A DNA stretch of 51,995 bases from Lachnoclostridium sp. MSJ-17. Lineage in GTDB: Bacteria > Bacillota > Clostridia > Oscillospirales > Acutalibacteraceae. The stretch spans positions 1-51,995 of the forward strand of contig NZ_JAHLQB010000085.1 in assembly GCF_018918205.1 (NCBI RefSeq), read 5' to 3'. The notes beneath the pieces were generated by a model, which was not told the DNA's origin, made no database searches, and was given only the letters and a program-made list of their open reading frames with translations. This document shows positions 1 to 8,766 of the stretch, piece by piece; positions within the stretch are counted from its first letter, which is position 1, and each line of letters opens with the position of its first letter. Both the position numbers and the translations under genes were made by a program.

Positions 1-18
1 TAAATCCCGTAATTAATG

Positions 19-48
19 TTGACATAAGGCGCATGAAAATTGTAAAAT
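19..48 (+). promoter_or_regulatory. sigma-A promoter of prfC
   Basis: A perfect -35 hexamer TTGACA (19-24) is followed after 18 bp by TAAAAT (43-48) with an upstream TG, giving an extended -10. It sits about 37 bp before the prfC start. A purine-rich ribosome site (GAAAGGA) precedes the ATG. Confidence 0.7.
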
Positions 49-84
49 AATAAAGTTACAGAAAATTCCGAAAGGATTGAATTT

Positions 85-1671
85 ATGAGCTCATACAGAG
101 ACGAAATCACAAAACGAAGGACCTTCGCGATTATCTCTCACCCTGACGCGGGTAAAACCACGCTTACCGAAAAGCTCCTGCTGTACGGAGGCGCTATCAA
201 CCTCGCTGGCTCCGTTAAGGGAAAGAGAACGGCAAAGCACGCCGTTTCCGACTGGATGGAAATCGAAAAGCAGAGAGGTATTTCCGTAACCTCGTCTGTT
301 CTGCAGTTCAAATACGGCGGCTACTGCATAAATATCCTCGACACCCCGGGACATGAGGACTTCTCAGAGGACACCTACCGCACGCTTATGGCTGCGGACT
401 CCGCTGTCATGGTCATCGACGGCTCCAAGGGCGTTGAGAAGCAGACCATAAAGCTCTTTAAGGTCTGCGTTATGCGCAATATCCCGATCATCACTTTTAT
501 CAATAAAATGGACAGAGACGCAAAGAATCCCTTTGATTTGCTCGAGGACATCGAAAACGTGCTCGGTATCAACACCTATCCCGTAAACTGGCCTATCGGT
601 TCGGGCAAGGAATTCAAGGGCGTTTACGACCGCAACACCGAAAAAATCCTCTGCTTCACCGCGAACAACGGTCAGAAGGAGGTCGAGAAAACAGAGCTTG
701 CTCTTGACGACCCCGCGATCGACGACACTCTCGGTCAGTACCTCAAGGCTGATTTGTTTGACGAGATCGAGCTGCTCGACGGCGCCGGCGATGAGTTTGA
801 CCTCGATGCTGTACGGGAAGGCAAGCTGACCCCGGTTTTCTTCGGTTCGGCGCTTACAAACTTCGGTGTAGAGCCGTTTCTTGAGCAGTTCCTTAAGCTC
901 ACTACCTCTCCGCTTTCACGCGAGACCGTGAGCGAAAAGGTCGACCCGATGAGCGAGGACTTCTCAGCCTTCGTATTCAAGATCCAGGCGAATATGAACA
1001 AGGCGCACCGCGACAGGATCGCCTTCATGCGTATTTGCAGCGGCAAGTTTGAGAAGAACATGGAGGTTTTCCACGTTCAGGGCAACAAGAAAATGCGCCT
1101 TTCTCAGCCTCAGCAGATCATGGCTCAGGAGCGCGAGATCGTCGACGAGGCATACGCCGGAGATATCATCGGCGTTTTCGACCCCGGCATCTTCTCGATC
1201 GGCGACACTATCTGTTCCGCTAATCACAAGGTTCAGTTCAAGGGAATACCGACCTTTGCGCCGGAGCACTTTATGCGCGTCCGCCAGAAGGACACAATGA
1301 AGCGCAAGCAGTTCATCAAGGGCACAAGTCAGATCGCGCAGGAAGGCGCGATCCAGATTTTCCAGGAGCTCGACGCGGGCATGGAGGAGGTTATCGTCGG
1401 CGTAGTCGGCGTTCTTCAGTTTGACGTGCTCAAATACCGCCTTGAGAACGAGTACAACGTCGATATCATCATGGAGAGTTTGCCTTACGAATATATCCGC
1501 TGGATCGTCAACGATGACGTAGATCCCAAAACCCTCGACCTCGCGTCTGATACCAAGCGCATTCAGGATTTGAAGGGCAACCACCTTCTTTTGTTTACCA
1601 GCTACTGGAGCATCGACTGGGCGCTTGACCACAACAAGGGACTTGAGCTCAGAGAATTCGGTACCAACTGA
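85..1671 (+). CDS. prfC: Peptide chain release factor 3
   Basis: This is the class II release factor GTPase RF3, which recycles RF1/RF2 from the ribosome after termination. The 528 residues match the usual family length. The GTPase motifs are clear: P-loop around residues 18-26 (SHPDAGKTT), G3 DTPGHEDF at 86-93 and G4 NKMD at 140-143. The translated sequence continues through EF-Tu-like domain 2 and the RF3 C-terminal domain. RF3 is distinguished from EF-G and TetM-type proteins by its length and by the SHPDAGKTT P-loop. It is the first gene after a strong promoter, and its TGA overlaps the ATG of the next gene by one base (TGATG), which suggests translational coupling. Confidence 0.95.
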   Translation: MSSYRDEITKRRTFAIISHPDAGKTTLTEKLLLYGGAINLAGSVKGKRTAKHAVSDWMEIEKQRGISVTSSVLQFKYGGYCINILDTPGHEDFSEDTYRTLMAADSAVMVIDGSKGVEKQTIKLFKVCVMRNIPIITFINKMDRDAKNPFDLLEDIENVLGINTYPVNWPIGSGKEFKGVYDRNTEKILCFTANNGQKEVEKTELALDDPAIDDTLGQYLKADLFDEIELLDGAGDEFDLDAVREGKLTPVFFGSALTNFGVEPFLEQFLKLTTSPLSRETVSEKVDPMSEDFSAFVFKIQANMNKAHRDRIAFMRICSGKFEKNMEVFHVQGNKKMRLSQPQQIMAQEREIVDEAYAGDIIGVFDPGIFSIGDTICSANHKVQFKGIPTFAPEHFMRVRQKDTMKRKQFIKGTSQIAQEGAIQIFQELDAGMEEVIVGVVGVLQFDVLKYRLENEYNVDIIMESLPYEYIRWIVNDDVDPKTLDLASDTKRIQDLKGNHLLLFTSYWSIDWALDHNKGLELREFGTN

Positions 1672-3029
1672 TGAAGAACGAAATTCTCGCCTACACGGAC
1701 GGCGAAGCCTATCCCTTTCATATGCCCGGCCACAAGAGGAATATCAGCGACGGATTATTTCCGTACAAGCTCGATTTGACCGAAATCGACGGCTTTGATA
1801 ACCTCCACCGACCCGAGGGCTTTATCAAGGGTATCGAGGACAAGGCAGCGCGGATTTATCACGCGCAGCGTGCGTTTTTGCTCGTTAACGGAGCGACAGG
1901 AGGCATACTCTCTGCGATTAAGGCGTCAACAAGCCGCGGCGACAAGATCATTGTAGCGCGCAACTGCCACACCTCGGTGTATCATGCGGCTGAGCTGCTC
2001 GGATTAAGAGCGGAGTATATCCTGCCCGAGCCTGCCACTGACGATATTTACGGCAGAATAAGCCCGACAGCGCTTGAAAGACAGCTTGCGGATAATCCCG
2101 GCGTAAGCCTTGTCATAATCACCTCGCCGACATACGAGGGAATTTGCTCTGATATCAAAGAAATCGCACAGATTTGCCATTCCTACGGCGCAAAGCTCTT
2201 TGTTGACGAAGCGCACGGCGCGCATTTTCCGTTTCACAGTGCTTTTCCGCAAAATGCGATGCAGTGCGGAGCCGATATCGCCGTTGTCAGTCTTCACAAG
2301 ACCATGCCGGCGCTGACACAGACCGCGCTGTTATTGACAAGCAACAGAGAAATGGTTCAGCCTCTGCAGTCGGCATTGTCATTCTTTCAGACGAGCAGCC
2401 CGTCATATGTTCTCATGAGCTGTATTGAAAACTGTCTGACGGAGAAGTGGGATTTTGACGGCTATATTAACAGAATACATCGTCTCGAAAATTCTCTGAG
2501 AGAATTAAATAACCTTAAAATGCTTTTCCGCGGGCAAGAGGATTATGACTTCGGCAAGCTCGTTATTTCCACACAAAACGCCGGTATCAGCGGCATTGAG
2601 CTTGCGGATATTCTGAGAAAACGATACAATATCGAGGTTGAAATGGCGGCAAACGGCTATATTATCGCCATGACCTCGGTATGTGATACCGATTGCGGCT
2701 TTGACAGACTCAAAAACGCGCTGCTTAAAATCGACCTGAACTGCTCAGGCGGCTGGAGTGATAATTTCCGGATGACCTTTGAGCTTCCCGAAAGGCGTCT
2801 GTTTCCATTTGAGATAACAAGGACAAAAGCCGTTGATTTCAAAGAAGCGCAGGGCATGATTTCCGCCGAGGACATTTTTGCCTACCCGCCGGGAATCCCG
2901 ATTATAGTTAAGGGAGAGGTTCTTTCCGCTGAATTGATCGGATATATCACAGCTTTGCGCGGCAGTAATGTAAATATCATTTCAAGCGCGGATTCATATC
3001 CCGAATCCATATTGATTGCAGATTTGTAA
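1671..3029 (+). CDS. Orn/Lys/Arg decarboxylase family protein (PLP-dependent, short YaaO-type)
   Basis: This is a fold-type I PLP enzyme of the Orn/Lys/Arg decarboxylase family. The N-terminus has FHMPGHKR, typical of the major domain. The Schiff-base lysine is in the SLHKT motif, with the lysine at about residue 210. A FVDEAHGAH segment provides the cofactor-binding Asp. A small C-terminal domain ends with FAYPPGIPII, also typical. At 452 residues it lacks the N-terminal wing domain of the large inducible E. coli enzymes and resembles Bacillus YaaO/SpeA-like proteins. The substrate (arginine, lysine or ornithine) cannot be decided from sequence. It overlaps prfC by one base and no terminator separates the two. 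Confidence 0.85.
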   Translation: MKNEILAYTDGEAYPFHMPGHKRNISDGLFPYKLDLTEIDGFDNLHRPEGFIKGIEDKAARIYHAQRAFLLVNGATGGILSAIKASTSRGDKIIVARNCHTSVYHAAELLGLRAEYILPEPATDDIYGRISPTALERQLADNPGVSLVIITSPTYEGICSDIKEIAQICHSYGAKLFVDEAHGAHFPFHSAFPQNAMQCGADIAVVSLHKTMPALTQTALLLTSNREMVQPLQSALSFFQTSSPSYVLMSCIENCLTEKWDFDGYINRIHRLENSLRELNNLKMLFRGQEDYDFGKLVISTQNAGISGIELADILRKRYNIEVEMAANGYIIAMTSVCDTDCGFDRLKNALLKIDLNCSGGWSDNFRMTFELPERRLFPFEITRTKAVDFKEAQGMISAEDIFAYPPGIPIIVKGEVLSAELIGYITALRGSNVNIISSADSYPESILIADL

Positions 3030-3058
3030 TTGACAAAACACGCGCTGTATGGTAAGAT
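3030..3058 (+). promoter_or_regulatory. sigma-A promoter of the SCIFF operon
   Basis: TTGACA (3030-3035), a 17 bp spacer and TAAGAT (3053-3058) with an upstream TG. It starts at the stop codon of the decarboxylase gene and lies about 30 bp before the SCIFF ATG. The match is close to consensus, fitting the high expression expected for SCIFF. Confidence 0.7.
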
Positions 3059-3089
3059 TTATATAGATTGATAAAGGAGTTTGATAACT

Positions 3090-3239
3090 ATGAAAAGAAT
3101 TAAAACTATTGAAACTCGCGATCTCAAGAAGAGCGTAAAGACCGGCGGCTGCGGCGAGTGCCAGACCTCCTGCCAGTCAGCTTGCAAGACCTCCTGCGGC
3201 GTTGCAAACCAGCAGTGCGAGAAGTGCAGCGAGAAATAA
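3090..3239 (+). CDS. scfA: SCIFF ranthipeptide precursor (six cysteines in forty-five family)
   Basis: A 49-residue peptide with the conserved SCIFF core around a GGCGECQTSCQSACKTSC stretch. Members of this family are modified by a partner radical SAM enzyme that forms non-alpha thioether links between Cys and Thr/other residues, giving a ranthipeptide; the biological role is still unclear. The leader (residues 1-18) has the typical KxIKTIET..LKKSVKT pattern. Cysteines are at 21, 24, 28, 32, 36, 43 and 46. The last is additional to the usual six. The ATG is preceded by an AAGGAG ribosome site (3074-3079). The maturase gene follows directly, separated by a hairpin. Confidence 0.93.
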   Translation: MKRIKTIETRDLKKSVKTGGCGECQTSCQSACKTSCGVANQQCEKCSEK

Positions 3240-3264
3240 TTTTAATTTCAAATGAAGGATTTAC

Positions 3265-3300
3265 GCCGTTACATCTTTTCGTAACGGCTTTCCTTTTGTC
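3265..3300 (+). terminator. Terminator or attenuator between scfA and scfB
   Basis: An 8 bp perfect inverted repeat (GCCGTTAC at 3265-3272 and GTAACGGC at 3281-3288) with an 8-base loop, followed by a T-rich tract. It lies between the precursor and maturase genes, so it could let most transcripts stop after the small peptide gene and keep the maturase at lower level. Confidence 0.65.
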
Positions 3301-3311
3301 AGGAGAATAAT

Positions 3312-4688
3312 ATGATTCATCAATACAAGCTTAACGGATATAACATAGTGCTCGATGTCTACAGCGGAAGCGTACACCTCGTCGACGACCTCGCGTATGA
3401 CGTGATTGAGATGTTCGAAAACCACAGCCGTGAGGATATCATCTGTGCAATGCTCGAAAAGTACAAGTATGACGCTGAGATCAATAAAGAAGAAATCAGC
3501 GACTGCATCGATGACGTGCAGGAGCTCAGGGACATGGGAAAGCTTTTCACTCCCGACCAATACGAGAACCTCGCCTTTGATTTCAAAAAGCGCAATACTG
3601 TTATCAAGGCGCTTTGTCTGCACATCGCCCATACCTGCAACCTCAACTGCGAGTACTGCTTCGCCTCTCAGGGCAAGTACCACGGCGAGCGCGCTCTTAT
3701 GTCCTTTGAGGTAGGAAAGAGAGCGATAGACTTTCTTATTGAGAATTCGGGCAGCAGGGTCAACCTCGAGGTTGATTTCTTCGGCGGCGAGCCGCTGATG
3801 AATTTCGACGTTGTAAAGGAAATTGTAGCCTACGCGAGAAGCATCGAAAAGCAGCACAACAAGAACTTCCGCTTCACTCTTACCACAAACGGAATGCTTG
3901 TTGACGACGACGTTATCGAGTTTGCGAATAAGGAGTGTCACAACGTTGTCCTGAGTCTTGACGGAAGAAAAGAAATCCACGACAATCTCCGCAAGACAAT
4001 CAACGGCAAGGGCAGCTACGACGTGATCGTGCCGAAGTTTCAGGAATTTGTCAAAAGGCGCGGCAACCGCGGCTATTACGTCCGCGGCACCTTTACGCAT
4101 AACAACACGGACTTCACAAACGATATTTTTCACATGGCTGACCTCGGCTTTACCGAGCTTTCGATGGAACCCGTCGTATGCGCTCCGAGCGATCCTTACG
4201 CCCTGACATACGATGATCTGCCCGTTCTCTTTGAACAGTACGAAATCCTCGCCAAAGAGATGATAAAGCGCGAAAAAGAGGGCAGACCTATTACTTTCTA
4301 CCACTATATGATTGATCTCACGGGCGGCCCTTGTATTTACAAACGCGTCTCGGGCTGCGGCTCGGGAACCGAGTACATGGCGGTTACACCTTGGGGAGAC
4401 CTCTATCCATGCCACCAATTTGTCGGCGACGAGAAATACAGGCTCGGCGACATCTGGAATGGCGTCGATAACAAGGAAATTCAGAACGAGTTCAAGCTCT
4501 GCAACGCCTACGCCAGACCCGACTGCAAGGATTGCTGGGCAAGGCTGTACTGCAGCGGCGGCTGCGCAGCAAACGCCTACCACGCCACAGGTTCTATCAA
4601 CGGTATTTACAAATATGGCTGCGAGCTCTTCAAAAAGCGCATGGAGTGCGCGATTATGATGAAGGCGGCATTAGCCGAAAACGACTGA
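3312..4688 (+). CDS. scfB: SCIFF radical SAM maturase (thioether-forming, SPASM domain)
   Basis: This radical SAM enzyme installs the thioether crosslinks in the SCIFF precursor encoded just upstream. The 458-residue length is typical. Residues 1-85 look like a RiPP recognition element that binds the leader peptide. The CxxxCxxC motif for the SAM-binding cluster is at C109, C113 and C116, and a GGEP motif follows. Candidate ligands for the auxiliary SPASM clusters are C341, C349, C367, C397, C405, C408, C414 and C418. An AGGAGAA ribosome site precedes the ATG. The zinc-ribbon gene starts 12 bp after the stop and is probably in the same transcript. Confidence 0.94.
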   Translation: MIHQYKLNGYNIVLDVYSGSVHLVDDLAYDVIEMFENHSREDIICAMLEKYKYDAEINKEEISDCIDDVQELRDMGKLFTPDQYENLAFDFKKRNTVIKALCLHIAHTCNLNCEYCFASQGKYHGERALMSFEVGKRAIDFLIENSGSRVNLEVDFFGGEPLMNFDVVKEIVAYARSIEKQHNKNFRFTLTTNGMLVDDDVIEFANKECHNVVLSLDGRKEIHDNLRKTINGKGSYDVIVPKFQEFVKRRGNRGYYVRGTFTHNNTDFTNDIFHMADLGFTELSMEPVVCAPSDPYALTYDDLPVLFEQYEILAKEMIKREKEGRPITFYHYMIDLTGGPCIYKRVSGCGSGTEYMAVTPWGDLYPCHQFVGDEKYRLGDIWNGVDNKEIQNEFKLCNAYARPDCKDCWARLYCSGGCAANAYHATGSINGIYKYGCELFKKRMECAIMMKAALAEND

Positions 4689-4700
4689 CGGAGGTAAACG

Positions 4701-5402
4701 ATGACCAGAGATTTATGTTATTTTTATCCTTGTCCGCTCAATGTTGTATACGGCGCCTTTGTTCAGACAGCGGCGCAGAAATTCGGCAAGGACTGCAAGC
4801 AGACTCCGATGATCGCTCTTAGCTTCGGACTTAATTTTTCAATGAAATATAACATGAACGGGGGCTCGTGTACGATTCATTTTATTCCGTATCAAAACGG
4901 CACCGCTATCAATATCCGCTACTCCGTTGTTCAGCTTTTGGGAGCGAGATACAAAAAGCATGCAGAGGATATGCTCCTGTTCGCCAATCAGATAATCAGA
5001 GCGAACGCGCAGCCCGCTAATATCAACGTGCAGGAATTTTTGAACTACGAGGCGGCTCATGCCCCGGCTAATCAGTCGCCGATGGCGCAGCCCTTTCAGA
5101 ATCCTCAGACGGCGCCTGTTCAGGGTTATCAGCCCGCGCAGCCTGCTCCGGTTCAGCCTCAGCCCGTTCCTCAGCAAGCGTACACTCAGCCTGTCCGTCA
5201 GTACTCGCCTCCGCAGCAACCCGTATCAGGAGCCGGATTCTGCACCAAATGCGGAAAACCTCTGCCCGCCGGCGCGAGATTCTGTACCGGCTGCGGTACA
5301 CCTGTTACTGCCAAATCAGCAGCTCCATCCTGTCCCACCTGCGGAAATCCCTTGCGCGGCGATGAAAAATTCTGCGTGAGATGCGGAACACAACTTAAAT
5401 AA
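4701..5402 (+). CDS. Uncharacterised protein with two C-terminal zinc ribbons
   Basis: A 233-residue protein whose function I do not recognise. Residues 1 to about 115 form a compact alpha/beta-looking domain with no signal peptide and no family I can name. A Pro/Gln/Ala-rich linker follows (about 118-178), then two zinc ribbons, each built of CxxC pairs: FCTKCGKPLPAGARFCTGCG and SCPTCGNPLRGDEKFCVRCG. Such ribbons usually mediate protein or nucleic acid contacts. A GGAGGTAA site precedes the ATG and the gene begins 12 bp after scfB. It could be an accessory factor for SCIFF maturation or simply a passenger. Confidence 0.75.
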   Translation: MTRDLCYFYPCPLNVVYGAFVQTAAQKFGKDCKQTPMIALSFGLNFSMKYNMNGGSCTIHFIPYQNGTAINIRYSVVQLLGARYKKHAEDMLLFANQIIRANAQPANINVQEFLNYEAAHAPANQSPMAQPFQNPQTAPVQGYQPAQPAPVQPQPVPQQAYTQPVRQYSPPQQPVSGAGFCTKCGKPLPAGARFCTGCGTPVTAKSAAPSCPTCGNPLRGDEKFCVRCGTQLK

Positions 5403-5409
5403 ATCGCTT

Positions 5410-5445
5410 CAGCGGAGACGTTTCATAGCGCCTCCGCTGTTTTGT
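5410..5445. terminator. Convergent terminator between zinc-ribbon gene and feoB
   Basis: A perfect 8 bp stem CAGCGGAG (5410-5417) / CTCCGCTG (5432-5439) with a T-rich tail on the plus strand. It lies in the 44 bp gap between convergent genes and may serve both directions. Confidence 0.7.
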
Positions 5446-5446
5446 G

Positions 5447-7270
5447 TCAGAATAATCTCATAATATTCGCTATTGCAGCACAGACAGCGATCCCGAGTAC
5501 AGTCGGAATAGCCATTGACAAAAGCGTCCATTTCAGACTGCCTGTTTCCTTTTTTATTGTCAGGCAGGTCGTGGAGCAGGGAAAATGCAGCACCGTCATA
5601 ACTGTCATGCAAACAGCCGTTGTCACTGTCCAGCCGTTTGCCGACAAAAGACTCAGCAGCTCCGGATAACCCGAATACTCCGTAAGAACACCGCTCGCAG
5701 TGTATGACATTATAATTATCGGGATCACCGTTTCGTTCGCGGGAAAGCCGAGGATAAACGCCGTTAATATCACTCCGTCCAGTCCGATAAACCGTCCGAA
5801 CGGGTCGAGAAAATCAGTGCAGTACCGCAATACCGAGCAATCTCCGATTTTTATATTCGCCGTCAGCCAGATCACGGCTCCCGCGGGAGCGGCGACGATT
5901 ACTGCCCTGCCTAAGACAAAGAGCGTCCTGTGAAGCATTGAGCGTGCTATTGTTTTTAATATCTGCGGCTTACGGTACGGAGGAAGCTCAAGAGCAAATC
6001 CCGACTGCGTGCCCTTCAGCACGGTCACGGACAGCAGCTTTGACACTCCGAGCGTGATTAATACGCATGCAACCAGAATCAGCAGCAAAATCAGCGCAGT
6101 CTCAAGTGAACTGATTATCCCGAACGCGCTGCCGGCGAAAAACATCATTATCATCGCGATCAAAATCGGAAATCTTCCGTTGCAGGGCATAAAGTTATTT
6201 GTAAGAACAGCAATCAGTCTTTCCCTCGGATTTTCGATAATCCTGCACCCTGTGACTCCGCAGGCGTTGCAGCCGATACCCATCGCCATGCTCAGGCTCT
6301 GTTTTCCGTTACTGCCGCAGCATGAGAAAAATTTATCGAGGTTGAACGCGATGCGCGGAAGATAACCCGAATCCTCGATTATTGAAAACAAAGGAAAGAA
6401 AACTGCCATCGGCGGAAGCATTACCGACACAACCCAGCTCAGCGTAGTATACACTCCGTCAATCAGAATTCCCCTCAGAAATCCAGGCGCCTGTAATAAA
6501 TCCGACAAATAATACAGCCATTCCTTTATTAATCCGAACAGCGCACTCAGCCACCCGCTCGGATAATTGGCGCCTATTGCCGTGATCCAGAACAGGAGGG
6601 CAAACAGCGCGAGCATAATAGGTATTCCTGTCGCTTTTGATGTCAGTATTTTGTCGAGCCTGCTCCGTTTTGTACTCTTGCTGTATCTGACGCATTTTTC
6701 GCAGATCTCACGGCTCCTGTTCGAAAGCAAAAGGGCGTTGTCGAGCAGAGGTGTGTTATTAATATCTACAGAAGCGTCCTTTTCGCATATCTCCTGCACG
6801 GTTTGTTTCAATTCTTCCAAGCCTGCTTTTTTGACCGCGCACGTTTTCAGAACGGGAATCCCGAGCTCCTTTGACAGGATTTCCGTATCTATAACGGTGC
6901 CGTTTCTTTTTGCCTCGTCGCTCATGTTAAGACAGAGAACCGCCTTGCTTTGCAGCTCCAGAACCTCTAAGATATAACTGAGGTTCCGCTCGAGCACATT
7001 TGAGTCAGCGACAATAATTACGCAGTCGGCATTTTTTTCGCTCAGATAGCTTTGAGATACGCTTTCTTCCTTTGAATAGCTTTTCATTGAGTATGTGCCG
7101 GGAAGGTCTGTGACGTTGAAAAAACAGTCATGATACTTATATATTCCCGTGCACAGCTCAACGGTTTTGCCGGTCCAGTTTCCGGTATGCTGTTTCAGCC
7201 CCGTGAGTGCGTTGAAAACCGTGCTTTTTCCGACGTTCGGATTACCGGCAAGCGCAATTTCATATGTCAT
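5447..7270 (-). CDS. feoB: Ferrous iron transport protein B
   Basis: FeoB is the membrane Fe(II) transporter with an N-terminal cytosolic GTPase. The first residues hold the P-loop GNPNVGKST. DLPGTYS (G3) and NMSD (G4 variant) follow. The C-terminal two thirds contain multiple hydrophobic segments, a gate-type GIGCNACGVTGCR and the conserved NNFMPCNGRFPIL region. The ATG at 7270 has an AGGTG site five bases upstream. A GTG two codons earlier is also possible but sits too near that site. It overlaps the end of feoA by 11 bp, so the two are translationally coupled. The length (607 aa) is within the family range, at the short end. Confidence 0.93.
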   Translation of the reverse strand: MTYEIALAGNPNVGKSTVFNALTGLKQHTGNWTGKTVELCTGIYKYHDCFFNVTDLPGTYSMKSYSKEESVSQSYLSEKNADCVIIVADSNVLERNLSYILEVLELQSKAVLCLNMSDEAKRNGTVIDTEILSKELGIPVLKTCAVKKAGLEELKQTVQEICEKDASVDINNTPLLDNALLLSNRSREICEKCVRYSKSTKRSRLDKILTSKATGIPIMLALFALLFWITAIGANYPSGWLSALFGLIKEWLYYLSDLLQAPGFLRGILIDGVYTTLSWVVSVMLPPMAVFFPLFSIIEDSGYLPRIAFNLDKFFSCCGSNGKQSLSMAMGIGCNACGVTGCRIIENPRERLIAVLTNNFMPCNGRFPILIAMIMMFFAGSAFGIISSLETALILLLILVACVLITLGVSKLLSVTVLKGTQSGFALELPPYRKPQILKTIARSMLHRTLFVLGRAVIVAAPAGAVIWLTANIKIGDCSVLRYCTDFLDPFGRFIGLDGVILTAFILGFPANETVIPIIIMSYTASGVLTEYSGYPELLSLLSANGWTVTTAVCMTVMTVLHFPCSTTCLTIKKETGSLKWTLLSMAIPTVLGIAVCAAIANIMRLF

Positions 7271-7502
7271 CGTCACACCTCACCCAAATCTCTGAGCTGT
7301 CCTTGTTTCTCAGGGCAATCAGCGTATGCTTCACAAAATACGCGACAGGGTCGCCAAAGGGAGATTTGAACACGGGAGTTATCCTGCAGCCCTCAACAAT
7401 GCCCAAATCGTTTATTCTTTTTCTGCTGTTACCGCCGCCGACACCGGCGACGACAGCGGTTTTATTCAGCGGTAAATCGCACAATCTTTTCAGTTCATTC
7501 AT
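7260..7502 (-). CDS. feoA: Ferrous iron transport protein A
   Basis: A small (80 aa) SH3-like FeoA protein that partners FeoB. The pattern LNKTAVVAGVGGGNSRKRINDLGIVEG, followed by a stretch near GDPVAYFVKHTLIALR, is typical of the family. The start has a GGTGATAGA site just upstream. It is the first gene of a feoAB operon; a possible -10 (TACAAT on the minus strand, 7524-7529) lacks a good -35, so an activator or another promoter may be used. I could not identify a convincing Fur box. Confidence 0.9.
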   Translation of the reverse strand: MNELKRLCDLPLNKTAVVAGVGGGNSRKRINDLGIVEGCRITPVFKSPFGDPVAYFVKHTLIALRNKDSSEIWVRCDDDI

Positions 7503-7560
7503 TCTATCACCATTCTTAAGTTCATTGTATGCCGGGCAGGATTTTTTGTGAGGAAGCCGC

Positions 7561-7589
7561 TTGAATTTCTACTCCGGTTATGATAAAAT
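7561..7589 (+). promoter_or_regulatory. sigma-A promoter of the EamA gene
   Basis: TTGAAT (7561-7566), a 17 bp spacer and TAAAAT (7584-7589). The predicted transcript starts near 7596, downstream of the first in-frame ATG at 7580. This supports the ATG at 7613 as the true start. Confidence 0.65.
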
Positions 7590-7612
7590 ATCACTTGCTA
7601 AGGGGTATGGTA

Positions 7613-8542
7613 ATGAACAGAACAAACAACATAAAAAGCAGCTTTTACCTTTCCCTGACTGCGATAATATGGGGCGTCGCCTTTGTATTCCAGTCAATGG
7701 GAAACAACTACATGGAGCCGTTTACCTTCAATTCGGCGCGGAATTTTCTGGGATTTCTTGTTTTAATCCCGATAGTTATTATAAAGCTCAAAAAGCCGGA
7801 GCTGTTTTCGGGAAAGAGCGAAGCCGTCGTGATAGACAAGAGAATCACAGTCATTGGCGGAATCTGCTGCGGTCTTGCGCTTGCCGCCGCAGGAATGTTC
7901 CAGCAGTACGGAGTAAAATATACCACAGTCGGCAAAGCGGGATTTATTACGACGCTTTATATTATTCTGACGCCGATATTCGGTCTGCTTCTCGGAAAGA
8001 AATGCCACTTTACCGTGTGGATCGGCGCCGTCGGAGCGGTTGCGGGACTGTACATGCTCTGTATAAACGGCAGCCTCAGCCTTTCGCCGGGCGATATTCT
8101 CGTGTTCATTTGCGCGATTCTTTTTGCCGTACATATTCTGCTTGTCGATTATTTTTCACCAAAGACTGACGGAGTGCTGCTCTCGTGCATACAGTTTTTT
8201 GTATGCGCGATTGTGTGCGGCGCAATTGCCCTGATTATCGAGCATCCGTCATGGGAACAGCTCACTCAGGGCGCGATTCCGATTTTATACACCGGAGTCA
8301 TGTCCAGCGGAGTAGCCTACACACTGCAGATCATTGGTCAGAAAAATTTCAATCCGACAATCGCCGCCATGATTATGAGCCTTGAATCGGTGATTTCCGC
8401 CCTTGCTAGCTACTTTGCCTACAGCATGGGCTGGCTCGAACAGGATCAGAGCATGACCGTTGTACAGATACTCGGGTGTTTAATTATGTTCTGCTCTGTA
8501 ATATTCGTTCAGCTGCCGTTTGACAAGCTCAGAAAGCATTGA
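7613..8542 (+). CDS. EamA/DMT family permease
   Basis: A 309-residue membrane protein with the ten-helix, two-repeat layout of the drug/metabolite transporter superfamily (EamA). The first helix carries TAIIWGVAFVFQ, typical for the first EamA repeat. Later helices include GKAGFITTLYIILTPIFGLLLG and SSGVAYTLQIIGQKNFNPTIAAMIMSLESV, the standard second-repeat signature. The substrate is not predictable. The AAGGGG site at 7600-7605 sets the ATG at 7613 rather than 7580. It is divergent from feoAB and lies upstream of the cobalamin riboswitch without obvious connection to it. Confidence 0.88.
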   Translation: MNRTNNIKSSFYLSLTAIIWGVAFVFQSMGNNYMEPFTFNSARNFLGFLVLIPIVIIKLKKPELFSGKSEAVVIDKRITVIGGICCGLALAAAGMFQQYGVKYTTVGKAGFITTLYIILTPIFGLLLGKKCHFTVWIGAVGAVAGLYMLCINGSLSLSPGDILVFICAILFAVHILLVDYFSPKTDGVLLSCIQFFVCAIVCGAIALIIEHPSWEQLTQGAIPILYTGVMSSGVAYTLQIIGQKNFNPTIAAMIMSLESVISALASYFAYSMGWLEQDQSMTVVQILGCLIMFCSVIFVQLPFDKLRKH

Positions 8543-8589
8543 CGGCACGGAGTTTATATGCTATACTGATAAAAACAAAATATACAGGC

Positions 8590-8760
8590 TTTGCGTTTTT
8601 TCGCTCTGCGAAATGTAATAGAGAATACGGTGAGAATCCGTAGCAACTGTCATTACTGTGTTTGGAATTATCCATAAGTCAGATCGCTGCCGCATTGCCT
8701 TGGACTTGCATTCTTGGACAAGAAGAAGCGCAGCCACTCTGACCGCTTATGCGGCTCTTT
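8590..8760 (+). ncRNA. Cobalamin riboswitch
   Basis: The 5' core shows GAATACGGTGAGAATCCG (about 8623-8640), followed by GCAACTGT. The B12 box AAGTCAGATCGCTGCC is at 8676-8691. Both match the conserved cobalamin-class core (GGTGxxAATCC and AGYCMGxxxxCxGCC). A GCCACT segment (about 8733-8738) resembles the usual 3' end. The outer limits are approximate. A terminator follows at 8767, so B12 binding most likely stops transcription of the downstream capture and uptake genes. The ORF that begins at 8714 inside this RNA is not a plausible start. Confidence 0.9.
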
Positions 8761-8766
8761 GCGTTG

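Noticed and set aside
3261..4583. 440-residue minus-strand reading frame opposite the SCIFF maturase
   Set aside because: It is the mirror of a gene with strong family motifs and has no start signal or recognisable product.
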